Notes: generated by a model from the letters alone, not told the origin. A DNA stretch of 64,000 nt from an uncultured Ruminococcus sp. (GCA_949291125.1 CASEUJ010000040.1:1-64000); one strand, 5' to 3'. Positions 28,723 through 38,144 are shown, numbered from the stretch's first letter. A program made the numbers and translations.

Positions 28723-30153
28723 TTATTCTTCGAGTTTCATCTCAAACTTATCCTTTGGCATTTCTTTTGGCACTTCGATCGGATAATCTCCAGTAAAGCA
28801 TGCCGTGCAAAAGCCTGGCTGCGGTTTTAGCTCCGGCGAAGTCAATGACTGCACACCATCGATACTGAGATAACCCAATGTGTCTGCCCCAATATGCTGA
28901 CAGATTTGCGAAATTGACATCTGACAAGCGATCAGCTTGTCTTTGCTGTCAATATCCACACCAAAATGACAAGGATTTGTGAACGGCGGGCATGAAATGC
29001 GCATATGAACCTCTTTTGCACCAGCCTCACGCAACAAGTTGACAATCCGACGGCATGTCGTACCGCGAACAATACTATCATCGACTAGGATCACACGCTT
29101 TCCCGCTACCACGCTCTTCACCACGTTCAGCTTGATCCGAACCGAATTGGTTCGCATCTTTTGTGACGGCTGAATAAACGTTCTACCAACATAACGATTC
29201 TTGACAAAACCAACTTCATACGGGATCCCCGATGCCTGGGAAAGTCCGAGCGCCGCATCGAGTCCGCTATCAGGCACGCCAACCACAACATCAGCTTCGA
29301 CCGGATGCTCTTTCCACAAAAGCTTTCCGGCACGGATTCTCGCCTCATGCACACAGCAGCCCTCGATCACCGAGTCCGGACGTGCAAAGTATACATATTC
29401 AAATACACAAAGCGATTTTTTCTGACCGCAATGGGTACGGATCGAACGAACCGACTCTTTATCTGCCACTACGATCTCTCCTGGATCCAAATCTCGATCA
29501 AACACTGCATCTACGCTGTCCAATGCACAGCTCTCAGATGCAAAGACAATGCTGCCGTCTTTGCAGTGCCCCATACAGAGCGGGCGGAATCCATTGGGGT
29601 CTCGTGCGGCGATCAGCTTTTGTGGTGACATCACTACAAGCGAATATGCGCCTTTAAGCTCATACATCGCATATTCGATTGCTTCTTCAATCGATGAGCG
29701 TTTCATTCTCTGTTCTGTGACGACATAGGAAATTACTTCTGTGTCATTAGTCGAGTGAAAAATCGCGCCTTTCAGTTCATAGCGCTTGCGCAGATCATAG
29801 GCGTTGACCAGGTTACCATTATGTGCAATGGACATCGGCCCTTTGATATGGCGAACCACGATCGGCTGAGCATTCGAACGGCTCGGCCTACCGGTGGTGG
29901 AATAACGAACATGTCCAATGGAAATATTCCCCTGCCCGAGCTTATCCATAACGCTTCGATGAAATACTTCCGGCACAAGACCAAGATCTTTATGCGATGA
30001 AAATACGCCCTTGTCATTTACGACAATACCGCAGCTCTCCTGACCGCGGTGCTGAAGCGCATAAAGCGCCGCATATGTCATTGCCGCCACATCCATTGTC
30101 TGCGGCGCACAGATACCAAATACACCACATTCTTCATGCAGTCCTGTATTCAA
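28723..30153 (-). CDS. purF: Amidophosphoribosyltransferase (catalytically complete copy)
   Basis: A 476-residue enzyme of the committed purine step, making phosphoribosylamine from PRPP and glutamine. The start is TTG at 30153, behind GGAAGGG. The short propeptide MNTGLHEE precedes the nucleophile Cys9 in ECGVFGI. The glutaminase domain also has LQHRGQESCGI, HVRYSTTG and HNGNLVN. The PRPP loop is VILVDDSIVRGTTCRRIV. Cysteines expected to bind 4Fe-4S lie in LCVFEYVYFARPDS, ISCPPFTNPC and FCTACFTGDYP. A divergent second copy lies immediately upstream. Confidence 0.95.
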   Translation of the reverse strand: MNTGLHEECGVFGICAPQTMDVAAMTYAALYALQHRGQESCGIVVNDKGVFSSHKDLGLVPEVFHRSVMDKLGQGNISIGHVRYSTTGRPSRSNAQPIVVRHIKGPMSIAHNGNLVNAYDLRKRYELKGAIFHSTNDTEVISYVVTEQRMKRSSIEEAIEYAMYELKGAYSLVVMSPQKLIAARDPNGFRPLCMGHCKDGSIVFASESCALDSVDAVFDRDLDPGEIVVADKESVRSIRTHCGQKKSLCVFEYVYFARPDSVIEGCCVHEARIRAGKLLWKEHPVEADVVVGVPDSGLDAALGLSQASGIPYEVGFVKNRYVGRTFIQPSQKMRTNSVRIKLNVVKSVVAGKRVILVDDSIVRGTTCRRIVNLLREAGAKEVHMRISCPPFTNPCHFGVDIDSKDKLIACQMSISQICQHIGADTLGYLSIDGVQSLTSPELKPQPGFCTACFTGDYPIEVPKEMPKDKFEMKLEE

Positions 30154-30159
30154 TGTGAA

Positions 30160-31581
30160 TCATTCCCTTCCAGTCCAACAATACGAACAAAGCTGGCACT
30201 CCGGCTTGCCGACAGCACTTACCGTTCCCGCAAAGGACTGGAATTCCAGAGATGTCAGCTTCAAACGGCGGCAGATCTCATCCCGCAGCAGCTTACCTCG
30301 TTCCGTATTGGAGTCGCTGTATTCTGCAATATATCTGATGCCGTCTGTTCCCTCGTGTTCATCAATGATCTGTCTTGCGATCAGCTCAAGCTCCGAGGTG
30401 CTCCGGGAGAAATTCAGATACTTACAGCCGTACATAATCGGTGGACAGGCAGAGCGCATATGCACTTCCTTCGCACCGTTTTCATACAGGAACTCTACCG
30501 TTTCCCGCATTTGTGTGCCCCTAACAATGCTGTCATCTACAAATAATAATTTTTTGCCTTCGATTAGTTCGTGCACCGGGATAAGCTTCATCTTTGCAAC
30601 TCGGTTTCGCATGGACTGGCTTGTCGGCATAAAACTACGCGGCCATGTCGGCGTGTATTTGATAAAAGGTCTTGCAAACGGGATGCCGCTTTTATTCGCA
30701 TAACCAATCGCATGTGGAATACCGGAATCTGGCACGCCACAGACATAGTCCACATCTGGAAGTCTGCCGTTTCTGATATCCGTCTCTGCCATGATCTCAC
30801 CGTTTCGCGTGCGCATCGCCTCCACGTTCACACCCTCATAACAGGCATTCGGATACCCATAGTATGTCCACAGAAACGTACAGATACGCATCTCGTCCAT
30901 ACCCTCCGACATGATCTCATAGCCGTCTTTGGTAAGACAAACGATCTCACCGGCTTTTAGTTCATGACATGTCGTATACCCGAGCTTCTGATAAGCAAAC
31001 GATTCAAACGAAAAACAGTAGCCATCAGAGCGCTTACCGATCAAAATCGGAAGCCGACCCATTTTATCTCTGGCGCAGATAATGCAATCCTGCGTCATAA
31101 GTACCAGCGACATCGTCCCCTGAATGCGGGACTGTGCATAGCGGATGCCATCCACAAAATTATCCTTTTGTGCGATCAGTGCGCCGATCAATCCGCCGGA
31201 ATTGATGCTACCACTGCTCATGGTCTCGAAATTTGCACAGCCATGCTCGAGCAGTTCATCGGATAATTCTTTTGCATTCGTGATGATACCGATCGAACAA
31301 ATCGCGTAAAGACCCATCTTCGAACGTACCATGATCGGCTGAGGATCCGTATCGCTGATACAGCCAATGCAGATCGTGCCGCGCATCTTTTCCACGTCTT
31401 TTTCAAATTTTGTCCGGAACGGTGAATTTTCAATACTATGAATGTTCCGCTGGAATCCGAGTTCCGGCGAAAACGATGTCATACCACCGCGCCGCGTTCC
31501 CAGATGGGAATGATAATCTGTCCCAAAAAATACGTCTGATATGCAGTCATTGGACGAAACTGCTCCAAAGAAACCGCCCAT
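30160..31581 (-). CDS. PurF paralogue lacking the glutaminase nucleophile
   Basis: A 473-residue homologue of PurF, six bases before purF and four after purC. The C-terminal phosphoribosyltransferase domain is well kept: VCGVPDSGIPHAIGYA and the PRPP loop LLFVDDSIVRGTQMRETV. Cysteines matching Fe-S ligands remain (MRICTFLW, SACPPIMYGC, CQLCSYCW). The N-terminus reads MGGFFGAVS: no propeptide, and Gly (GGC) where Cys (TGC) is needed. The HNGN-like stretch is also replaced (SIGIITN). It may use free ammonia, take ammonia from PurF, or regulate it. It is intact, not decaying. Confidence 0.85.
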   Translation of the reverse strand: MGGFFGAVSSNDCISDVFFGTDYHSHLGTRRGGMTSFSPELGFQRNIHSIENSPFRTKFEKDVEKMRGTICIGCISDTDPQPIMVRSKMGLYAICSIGIITNAKELSDELLEHGCANFETMSSGSINSGGLIGALIAQKDNFVDGIRYAQSRIQGTMSLVLMTQDCIICARDKMGRLPILIGKRSDGYCFSFESFAYQKLGYTTCHELKAGEIVCLTKDGYEIMSEGMDEMRICTFLWTYYGYPNACYEGVNVEAMRTRNGEIMAETDIRNGRLPDVDYVCGVPDSGIPHAIGYANKSGIPFARPFIKYTPTWPRSFMPTSQSMRNRVAKMKLIPVHELIEGKKLLFVDDSIVRGTQMRETVEFLYENGAKEVHMRSACPPIMYGCKYLNFSRSTSELELIARQIIDEHEGTDGIRYIAEYSDSNTERGKLLRDEICRRLKLTSLEFQSFAGTVSAVGKPECQLCSYCWTGRE

Positions 31582-31584
31582 CGA

Positions 31585-32304
31585 TCATTCACCAAAAATA
31601 CGCTTCATGACTTCCTGATAAGCCTCTTCTGTACCGCCCAGATCTCTGCGGAAACGGTCTTTATCCAACTTTTCATTGGTCTTTGCGTCCCACAGGCGGC
31701 AGGTATCCGGCGAGATCTCATCAGCAAGGATCACGGTGCCATCTGCCAATCGACCAAACTCAATCTTAAAGTCGATCAGACGAATACCGATGGTCAGGAA
31801 GAATGCCTTGAGTACTTCATTTACCTTGTGAGTATAGTTCTTGATCGTATCAATCTCTTCCTGTGTTGCAAGCCCCAGCGCCAGCGCATAATCATCATTA
31901 ATGAATGGGTCATTCAGTTCATCGCACTTATAACTGAATTCCAGAATCGGACAGAGCAGCTCTTTCCCCTCTTCTACGCCCATACGCTTGGAAAAGCTAC
32001 CAGCAGCCACATTGCGGACGATAACTTCGAGCGGCACAATCGAAACCTTCTTCACTGCGGTTTCGCGATCACTCAGTTCTTCTACCAAATGTGTTGGTAC
32101 CCCTTCCTTTTCAAGCTGCTTCATCAGATAATTCGACATGCGGTTATTGATCACGCCCTTACCAACGATTGTGCCCTTCTTTTCTCCGTTAAACGCAGTT
32201 GCATCATCTTTATAATCCACAATTACAACTTCCGGATTATCAGTCGCGTATACTTTCTTCGCCTTGCCCTCATAAAGCTGTTCTTTTTTTGTCCACTCTG
32301 CCAT
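31585..32304 (-). CDS. purC: SAICAR synthetase
   Basis: A 239-residue ATP-dependent ligase joining CAIR and aspartate. [12 protein letters not shown] at the N-terminus, [22 protein letters not shown] and the late [12 protein letters not shown] motif are all diagnostic. Length is normal for the bacterial form. GGAGG lies about eight bases before the start. It follows purE by 44 bases. Confidence 0.96.
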   Translation of the reverse strand: MAEWTKKEQLYEGKAKKVYATDNPEVVIVDYKDDATAFNGEKKGTIVGKGVINNRMSNYLMKQLEKEGVPTHLVEELSDRETAVKKVSIVPLEVIVRNVAAGSFSKRMGVEEGKELLCPILEFSYKCDELNDPFINDDYALALGLATQEEIDTIKNYTHKVNEVLKAFFLTIGIRLIDFKIEFGRLADGTVILADEISPDTCRLWDAKTNEKLDKDRFRRDLGGTEEAYQEVMKRIFGE

Positions 32305-32348
32305 TTTTGATTTCCTCCATACAAAATGATAGTTTATAAAAATTTCTC

Positions 32349-32849
32349 TTAGCAGGTTTTGAATTCTGCCGAGATTTTCGCATCCTTTTCTTTTACGCCC
32401 TGTTCCATGTCGAGCTTCATCTGTTCGAGCTTTGCGTCGAGTTTTGGATCGGAAAGTGCAAGCATCTGTGCCGCCAGAATCGCTGCATTTGCCGCGCCAT
32501 CAATCGCAACGGTTGCCACCGGGACACCCTTAGGCATCTGCACAGTCGCTAGAAGTGCATCCAATCCATCCAATGTCGAAGATTTGATCGGAATACCGAT
32601 GATCGGCAGTGTAGTATGTGCCGCAAGGACACCCCCCAGGTGTGCCGCCTTTCCTGCCGCGGAGAGGATCACACCAAATCCGTTTGCCTTTGCATGCGAG
32701 GCAAAATCTGCTGCAAGCGCCGGTGTTCGGTGTGCGCTCATCACATGCACCTCGTAAGGGATCCCAAACCGATCCAATTCGGCCAACGCTCCTTTTACAA
32801 CGGGAAGATCGCTGTCACTACCCATAATTACTGCTACTTTCTTAGCCAT
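32349..32849 (-). CDS. purE: N5-carboxyaminoimidazole ribonucleotide mutase
   Basis: A 166-residue class I PurE that converts N5-CAIR to [27 protein letters not shown] and [15 protein letters not shown] are the substrate-binding motifs; the second includes the catalytic His. Start 32849 has AGGAGG close upstream. It is the first gene of the purine run. The palindrome GAGCATATGCTC (32867-32878) lies immediately before the ribosome site, and no clear purine riboswitch or promoter was found. Confidence 0.95.
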   Translation of the reverse strand: MAKKVAVIMGSDSDLPVVKGALAELDRFGIPYEVHVMSAHRTPALAADFASHAKANGFGVILSAAGKAAHLGGVLAAHTTLPIIGIPIKSSTLDGLDALLATVQMPKGVPVATVAIDGAANAAILAAQMLALSDPKLDAKLEQMKLDMEQGVKEKDAKISAEFKTC

Positions 32850-32959
32850 ACTTTCCTCCTGCATCCGAGCATATGCTCATAACTTATGATTTTTCAGCAT
32901 GCATCGACTTACTGCGCTCCGCATACCGTGTATCTATGAAACAAAACGCAATATCAGCT

Positions 32960-33916
32960 TTAACCGAACTGCAATTCTGTTATCATCCAAACTTCATACT
33001 CATTTTTTGTCATTGTCATTGTAATTGTCTGTTCCTGTGATGCTGTTTCTTCAGTGCGTACACTCGCATCGATCTGCCATACTACCGTCAGAGCATTGTC
33101 TTCTGATCCGGAAACTATTAGATAAGCTGTGCGATCCAATCGTCGGATTGACTGGCTGATCTGAGAAGCAGCGGTAAGAACAGATTCTTCATGACTCTGA
33201 TCCGTGACAGACAATAATGCTGTGAAATCATCTGATCTGATCATTTCCAGAAGTTGCTGTACCCGATCCGCAGTATACGACCACTCCGTGGCAGTAAGAA
33301 GCGCCACATCTGCATGTGCCAAATCTGTTTCAAATGTATTTCCGTCATCAAGCGTTCTCGTCAGCGAAATTTCTGTAAGAACAATCCCGTTATCTGCCAC
33401 CGCGAAATGATACACATCTTCCGCTTTCGTTAGAACGATCTGTGCATCCTCATAAAGGCAGCTGTCCCAAACCTCCGACTCCACTGCACAAAAGGCGCTG
33501 TCATAAAGCACGCATTGTTCAGAGTCCGCAAAATTTGCCCGGAAATAAGATGTCGACACTGGTTCAATTGTATCATAGACAAATGGCGCAGCAACATTTC
33601 CATCCAGATCAAGAACCCCCATCCGCAACCCGTCATCCGTTTCTGTGACAGCGGATAAATGATCCGTATTCAAAAACCGCAGCTGAATCCACTGTGCATC
33701 GATCAGTGTATTTCCGCTAGCATCCTCCACTCCATACAATCCATCTTCACTCTGAAAGATTTGTTTGCCATTGGCGTTTACAGAGACATCTGACGTCTCG
33801 ATACGGGAATCCTCAGAGCCATGGGAAATATCGAGCGAAAAGCTTACGGATGCGATTATCAACACCGCCAGAAGTGCAAACAAAAACACAACAAACAGTT
33901 TGGTATGCTTATTCAT
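32960..33916 (-). CDS. Membrane-anchored protein with WG-like repeats
   Basis: A 318-residue protein with an N-terminal hydrophobic anchor (LFVVFLFALLAVLIIASV) and an otherwise extracellular, acidic chain. Residues about 50-120 contain repeats of the form GLYGVEDASGNTLIDAQW and MGVLDLDGNVAAPFVYD, similar to WG beta-propeller-like repeats. The last about 110 residues (TADRVQQLL onward) may form a separate alpha/beta domain. No catalytic motif is recognised. It lies 24 bases after a glycosyltransferase gene on the same strand, suggesting cotranscription and an envelope role. GGAGACGG precedes the start. Confidence 0.7.
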   Translation of the reverse strand: MNKHTKLFVVFLFALLAVLIIASVSFSLDISHGSEDSRIETSDVSVNANGKQIFQSEDGLYGVEDASGNTLIDAQWIQLRFLNTDHLSAVTETDDGLRMGVLDLDGNVAAPFVYDTIEPVSTSYFRANFADSEQCVLYDSAFCAVESEVWDSCLYEDAQIVLTKAEDVYHFAVADNGIVLTEISLTRTLDDGNTFETDLAHADVALLTATEWSYTADRVQQLLEMIRSDDFTALLSVTDQSHEESVLTAASQISQSIRRLDRTAYLIVSGSEDNALTVVWQIDASVRTEETASQEQTITMTMTKNEYEVWMITELQFG

Positions 33917-33940
33917 GAAACCGTCTCCCGCGCCCCATCA

Positions 33941-34906
33941 TCAGGATTTCGATGCCTTTCTGACATCCGCTTCTGTTTCACTGACCAAGTAAATTGGACG
34001 GCGTTTTGTTTCCAGATATGTTTTCGCCAGATACTGCCCGGCGATCCCAACGCAAAACAGCTGTAAGCCGCTCATTAGAAAAATCACACACATCAATGTC
34101 GCAAAGCCCTGAACCGGATCGCCAAAACAGATTTTTTTAATAATGATCACAATAATCATGATAAATGCAACCAAACAGCTGATAATCCCCAGAACAGATG
34201 AGATCGTCAGTGGCGCAGTGGAAAACGCGAAGAATCCCTCCAGCGCATAGCGGAACAGTTTCCAAAAAGACCATGTACTCGTTCCGGCTGCACGTTCCAC
34301 ATTTTCGTAAGGAATATATTTGGTGCGAAATCCCACCCAACTGAAGATGCCTTTCGAAAACCGGTTATACTCCTTCATTGACAGAATGGAATCGACCATT
34401 TGTCTTGTCATAAAGCGAAAGTCCTGGGCACCGTCAACGATTTCCGTCTGAGAGATCTTATTCATGATCTTATAAAACTTCCGTGAAAACCAGGAGAGAA
34501 GTTTGGGTTCACCCTTACGGCTGACACGCCGGGTCGTGGCGCAATCATATTCGCCGCTCAACACAATTTCATACATCTGCGGCAAAAATGCCGGCGGATG
34601 CTGCAAGTCGGCATCCATGATGACAACATAATCTCCTGTTGCGTTCTCAAGGCCGGCATACATGCCAGCCTCTTTTCCAAAATTGCGGGAAAACGAAATA
34701 TAGCGTACGATCTCATCTTTCTTTGCCAATTCTCGGAGTTCCGACAGCGTTCCATCGCGCGACCCATCGTTAATAAATAACAATTCAAACGTTGTATCTG
34801 CATGTGCCTGTTGAATCTGCGTCATCACTTTCTTAATCTCTTCGTAAAAGAGCGGCAATACCTCCTGCTCATTATAGCATGGTACAACAATAGAAATTTT
34901 TTTCAT
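33941..34906 (-). CDS. Polyprenyl-phosphate glycosyltransferase, GT2 family (DPM1/GtrB-like)
   Basis: A 321-residue membrane enzyme. The GT-A domain shows ISIVVPCYNEQEVLPLF, FINDGSRDGT and VVIMDADLQHPP (the DxD motif), then CATTRRVSRKGE. Two hydrophobic segments at the C-terminus (about 230-250 and 265-290) anchor it. Relatives move glucose, mannose or other sugars from nucleotide sugars to undecaprenyl phosphate, for later use outside the cell. The sugar is unknown. It has its own promoter about 80-110 bases upstream. GGAAGGG precedes the start. Confidence 0.9.
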   Translation of the reverse strand: MKKISIVVPCYNEQEVLPLFYEEIKKVMTQIQQAHADTTFELLFINDGSRDGTLSELRELAKKDEIVRYISFSRNFGKEAGMYAGLENATGDYVVIMDADLQHPPAFLPQMYEIVLSGEYDCATTRRVSRKGEPKLLSWFSRKFYKIMNKISQTEIVDGAQDFRFMTRQMVDSILSMKEYNRFSKGIFSWVGFRTKYIPYENVERAAGTSTWSFWKLFRYALEGFFAFSTAPLTISSVLGIISCLVAFIMIIVIIIKKICFGDPVQGFATLMCVIFLMSGLQLFCVGIAGQYLAKTYLETKRRPIYLVSETEADVRKASKS

Positions 34907-34987
34907 AATGACCCTTCCTGTTCTGATATGCCAGCGCCATCTCCCCGCCGTTCAAATCGGTCAGAGAAAATTCGACGCGCTTTCTTT

Positions 34988-35016
34988 ATTATAGCACCTT
35001 TTTCTATATTTTACAA
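34988..35016 (-). promoter_or_regulatory. Promoter of the glycosyltransferase gene
   Basis: Minus-strand TTGTAA (35011-35016), 17-base spacer, TATAAT (34988-34993) with an extended TGC before it. Confidence 0.75.
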
Positions 35017-35076
35017 TACCTTCGCATAGATATTTTCTGACTTTTTCGCAAAAATCAAACAAATATCTTCCGGCAC

Positions 35077-35580
35077 TCAGAATCCATCTCGTTTTTGTAA
35101 AAAATATGCAATTTCCGCCTTGTAATGCTCCGAACGATGTGGCATTTTCAACACAAGTTCCAACAGTTCCCGTGCCGAAACCAATCGAAGCGCCTGTACT
35201 TCCGATTCCTGCATGGTACATTCTTCCAATGAAAATGAAAGCTGGATGTGATAAACATCATGAAAACAGTTGCGGCGGCAATCACGGAAAAGAAACCGCA
35301 TATGTTCACGCGGCAATTTCAAGCCAATCTCTTCATTCGCCTCACGAATAGCACCATCCAGACTCGTTTCCCCAGCGTCCACGGCACCGGCAGTAATATC
35401 CCACTGCCCCGGACGCGTTGGCTTCCGATCGGAACGCTTCTGAACTAAAAACAAGTGATTTATAGTCTCCACTAGAACATGGGCACAGAGAAAATATTCC
35501 CCCTGCGGCAAAAGTGTACCGCGCGGTGCAGTTCTGCCAGTTCGCATACCAGAGGCATCATAGATATCCAGCAGTTCCAT
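35077..35580 (-). CDS. Nudix hydrolase (isopentenyl-diphosphate isomerase-like subgroup)
   Basis: A 167-residue protein with a complete Nudix box, GAVDAGETSLDGAIREANEEIG in pattern (Gly at the start, REANEE in the middle). The opening LLDIYDASGMRTGRTAPRG resembles IPP isomerase-like Nudix proteins, which often have unknown substrates. It probably hydrolyses a nucleoside diphosphate derivative. GGAGGAG lies before the start. It is a single gene, with the next on this strand transcribed from its own promoter. Confidence 0.88.
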   Translation of the reverse strand: MELLDIYDASGMRTGRTAPRGTLLPQGEYFLCAHVLVETINHLFLVQKRSDRKPTRPGQWDITAGAVDAGETSLDGAIREANEEIGLKLPREHMRFLFRDCRRNCFHDVYHIQLSFSLEECTMQESEVQALRLVSARELLELVLKMPHRSEHYKAEIAYFLQKRDGF

Positions 35581-35911
35581 TCAATATCTCCTCCATTTCC
35601 ACGATTTGAATTGTCGCAGTCTAGCGGCAGCAGCATCGGGTCAGCTTTGCCCATATTTTTTGAAACAAAGGCAGAAAACAACACTGCCCTATGTTATTGT
35701 ACCATGAAATACATCACTGCGTCAAGCACAAATTTTCAATTTTTTCGTCTGAGGAAGGAAATCCGACTCACGCCGACACAAGCGCTTCATTTCTGAAAAT
35801 TGGGTGAAATTTTACATGAAACACTTTTTTTACGCAGAGAATTATGATATACTAAAAGTGAATACATATATTTCCTTGAACCATGAAATGAGAAAGTGAG
35901 TGTGAAGGCAT
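35581..35911. other. Divergent intergenic region
   Basis: These 331 bases separate the Nudix gene (minus) from the zinc-ribbon gene (plus). TGATATACT gives an extended -10 (TATACT at 35848-35853) for the plus-strand operon; the -35 is poor. No gene was recognised. Confidence 0.5.
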
Positions 35912-36316
35912 ATGTCAAATTGGAGAGAAAAGTTAGCACAGCTGATGCAGGGACGCTATGGTGGAAATGATACCCTAAACAAATGGCTGCTTGCTGCGTT
36001 CCTGATTCTCCTGATCTTGGCGATCATTCTGCAAAGCAATGTGTTGAACCTGTTATCGATTGCGCTGCTTGCTTATGCTTACTTTCGTATCTTCTCCAGG
36101 AATACAGCAAAACGCATGGAAGAAAACCGGAAATTTGTAGAAGGCAAGCAAAAGTTGTTTGACTTTTTCCCGGGCGGTAAAACTTCCAGCCGGGATCATA
36201 CACACCGTGTTTTCTGCTGCCCACAGTGTAAGCAGAAAGTACGTGTGCCAAAAGGGCACGGAAAAATCGCCATCACTTGTCCGAAGTGTCATCACAAATT
36301 TATCAGACGGAGCTAA
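35912..36316 (+). CDS. Small membrane protein with C-terminal zinc ribbon
   Basis: A 134-residue protein. Residues about 22-62 hold two hydrophobic helices (LLAAFLILLILAIIL and LLSIALLAYAYFRIF). The cytoplasmic tail ends in a zinc ribbon: CCPQC, then CPKC 19 residues later, flanked by lysines and arginines. Such ribbons bind nucleic acid or partner proteins. It is first in an apparent operon with the DUF5685 and DnaJ genes (9- and 3-base gaps), so a shared role at the membrane is possible. Function unknown. AAGG lies before the start. Confidence 0.75.
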   Translation: MSNWREKLAQLMQGRYGGNDTLNKWLLAAFLILLILAIILQSNVLNLLSIALLAYAYFRIFSRNTAKRMEENRKFVEGKQKLFDFFPGGKTSSRDHTHRVFCCPQCKQKVRVPKGHGKIAITCPKCHHKFIRRS

Positions 36317-36325
36317 CTACAAACA

Positions 36326-37171
36326 ATGTATGGATATATACGCCCTTATAAGTCAGAACTTCGCTTCCGGGAATTTGACTGTTACCAGGGAATCTACTGT
36401 GGTCTGTGCCAAGCGCTGCGAGATCGGTATGGGATAGCTGCAAGGTGGACGTTAAGTTATGACATGACATTTCTAATCCTGCTATTCATGGGATTGTATG
36501 AACCGGAGGAAATCAGGAAATCCGACCGCTGTCTGGCACACCCATTGCAAAAACGGCTGTTCATCCAGACTGCAGCAACAACATATGCAGCCGACATGAG
36601 TGTCCTGCTCTTTCATGAAAAATGTTTGGATGACTGGCACGACGAAAAAAATGTTTCCCATCGTGCCGCAGCTTCGTTATTCCACCGCAGCTATCAGAAT
36701 GCAAAAAATGAATATCCGGAAAAGGCAACTACAATCAAAATGGCGCTACAGGAATTGCATCAATATGAGCAATGCAAAGAACGCAACCCCGATCTCCCAG
36801 CAGGATGCTTCGGCAGACTGCTCGCCGAAATATTTGTTTGGAAAGATGATATATGGAAACATGATCTGTATGAAATGGGTTTTTTCTTAGGAAAATTCAT
36901 ATATCTGTTGGATGCATATGATGATTTCGAACATGACCAGAAAAAAGGATGCTATAACCCCTTATTGGCATCAGCGGAAAGTATATATAACTTCGATGCA
37001 TACTGTCAGAAAATGCTTGAAATGATGATCGCGCCATGTGCCGCAGCATTTGAGCGACTTCCCATCTTAAAATATGCGGATATTCTTCGCAATATCCTTT
37101 ATGCTGGCGTCTGGACACAGTTCCGGCAGATCACGCAACGCAAACAAAAGAAAAATCAAAAGGAGCAATAA
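36326..37171 (+). CDS. DUF5685-family protein
   Basis: A 281-residue protein with the family opening MYGYIRPYKSELR and the motif YQGIYCGLCQALRDRYG, where closely spaced cysteines could bind metal. It is largely alpha-helical: ARWTLSYDMTFLILLFMGLY could touch the membrane. Near residue 200, LDAYDDFEHDQKKGCYNPL has an Asp-rich pattern reminiscent of isoprenoid-synthase-like folds; that likeness is only suggestive. It lies between a zinc-ribbon membrane protein and a DnaJ protein. Function not known. Confidence 0.7.
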   Translation: MYGYIRPYKSELRFREFDCYQGIYCGLCQALRDRYGIAARWTLSYDMTFLILLFMGLYEPEEIRKSDRCLAHPLQKRLFIQTAATTYAADMSVLLFHEKCLDDWHDEKNVSHRAAASLFHRSYQNAKNEYPEKATTIKMALQELHQYEQCKERNPDLPAGCFGRLLAEIFVWKDDIWKHDLYEMGFFLGKFIYLLDAYDDFEHDQKKGCYNPLLASAESIYNFDAYCQKMLEMMIAPCAAAFERLPILKYADILRNILYAGVWTQFRQITQRKQKKNQKEQ

Positions 37172-37174
37172 ACT

Positions 37175-37795
37175 ATGGATCCATATGAAATCCTCGGTGT
37201 TTCCCATAATGCGACGGATCAGGAAATAAAAAAAGCATATCGAATCCTGAGCCGGAAATATCATCCGGATGCAAATGTCGGTAAACCGAACATCAAAGCG
37301 TATGAAGAAAAATTCAAACAGATCCAGCAGGCATACCAGACCATTATGGATGAGCGCAAAGGGAAAACCACAAATAATGGATTTGGTGGATTTTACTCCG
37401 GTACGCACAACACTGCTTCTTCCGGCAGTGAAGAAGACATGCACCTGCAGGCCGCAGTCAACTTTATCCGCAACGGCAGGTTTTCTGAGGCACTTCGCGT
37501 GCTGGATGATATCCAAAATCGCAACGCTGCATGGTATTATACCGCTGCAATTGCACATTCCGGATGCGGCAATAACGCGACCGCCATGCAATATGCCCAG
37601 AAAGCATCGGAAATGGAACCGAATAACTATGAATATCAGAACTTAGTTCGGCAGTTGGAATATCCCGGGTTTTCTTATCGCAATGTCCAGCAGCCATATA
37701 TGGGAAGCGGCTGGGATGACGCCGGCTGTATCCGATGCTGCGCGGCAAACCTGTTTTTGAATATGTGTTTTGATTGCCTTTGTAACTGCTATTAA
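37175..37795 (+). CDS. DnaJ-domain protein with TPR-like middle and Cys-rich tail
   Basis: A 206-residue protein. Residues 1-65 are a J domain ([20 protein letters not shown]) with the HPD tripeptide in YHPDAN, so it should recruit and stimulate an Hsp70. Residues about 90-165 form tetratricopeptide-like helices ([20 protein letters not shown]). The last 23 residues contain seven cysteines (GCIRCC, then CFDCLCNC). It is not the classical DnaJ, which has a G/F region and zinc fingers. It overlaps no neighbour but starts three bases after DUF5685, with AAGGAG upstream. A foldback repeat begins two bases after its stop. Confidence 0.85.
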   Translation: MDPYEILGVSHNATDQEIKKAYRILSRKYHPDANVGKPNIKAYEEKFKQIQQAYQTIMDERKGKTTNNGFGGFYSGTHNTASSGSEEDMHLQAAVNFIRNGRFSEALRVLDDIQNRNAAWYYTAAIAHSGCGNNATAMQYAQKASEMEPNNYEYQNLVRQLEYPGFSYRNVQQPYMGSGWDDAGCIRCCAANLFLNMCFDCLCNCY

Positions 37796-37796
37796 T

Positions 37797-38007
37797 GCAA
37801 TACCGCACAGAGATTGTGCGGTAGATGTACTCTACGAGCATAAACTTCGTCAAATTTTTCATCAGATGAAATAAAAATGGAGTATATTTGTGTATTCGCA
37901 AATATTTTTTTGAAATATCACGAAAAATATGCGCTGCGAAGCAAGTCCCTGTGTGGGACAAGCAGATAGCGCACAAAGCCGTCAGGCGCTCTTTGCGTGG
38001 TATTGCC
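37797..38007. repeat. Foldback repeat, long copy (copy A)
   Basis: This element of 211 bases has inverted ends GCAATACC and GGTATTGC, extended by further pairs. Its outer parts (37797-37840 and 37961-38007) match the 88-base copy at 52365-52452 over almost their whole length, including CCGTCAGGCGCTCTTTG. About 120 extra bases lie between, with the hairpin GTCCC/GGGAC. It sits two bases after the DnaJ stop and has no open frame, consistent with a MITE-like element or a mobile structured RNA. Confidence 0.75.
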
Positions 38008-38144
38008 TTAAACCAATTTTCGGAAAACTCTGTCCTTTGTAATTGAATTGCAACCTTTTTTTCGCAATCTACCGGTGGATAAACAAATAAAACGTGACGA
38101 AATGAATAAATCTGACCCGCATCCGGAAAATTTCCGGAAAGGTG

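Noticed and set aside
32880-32959. Purine riboswitch or PurR box before purE
   Set aside because: No conserved purine-aptamer loop sequences and no PurBox-like repeats were found.
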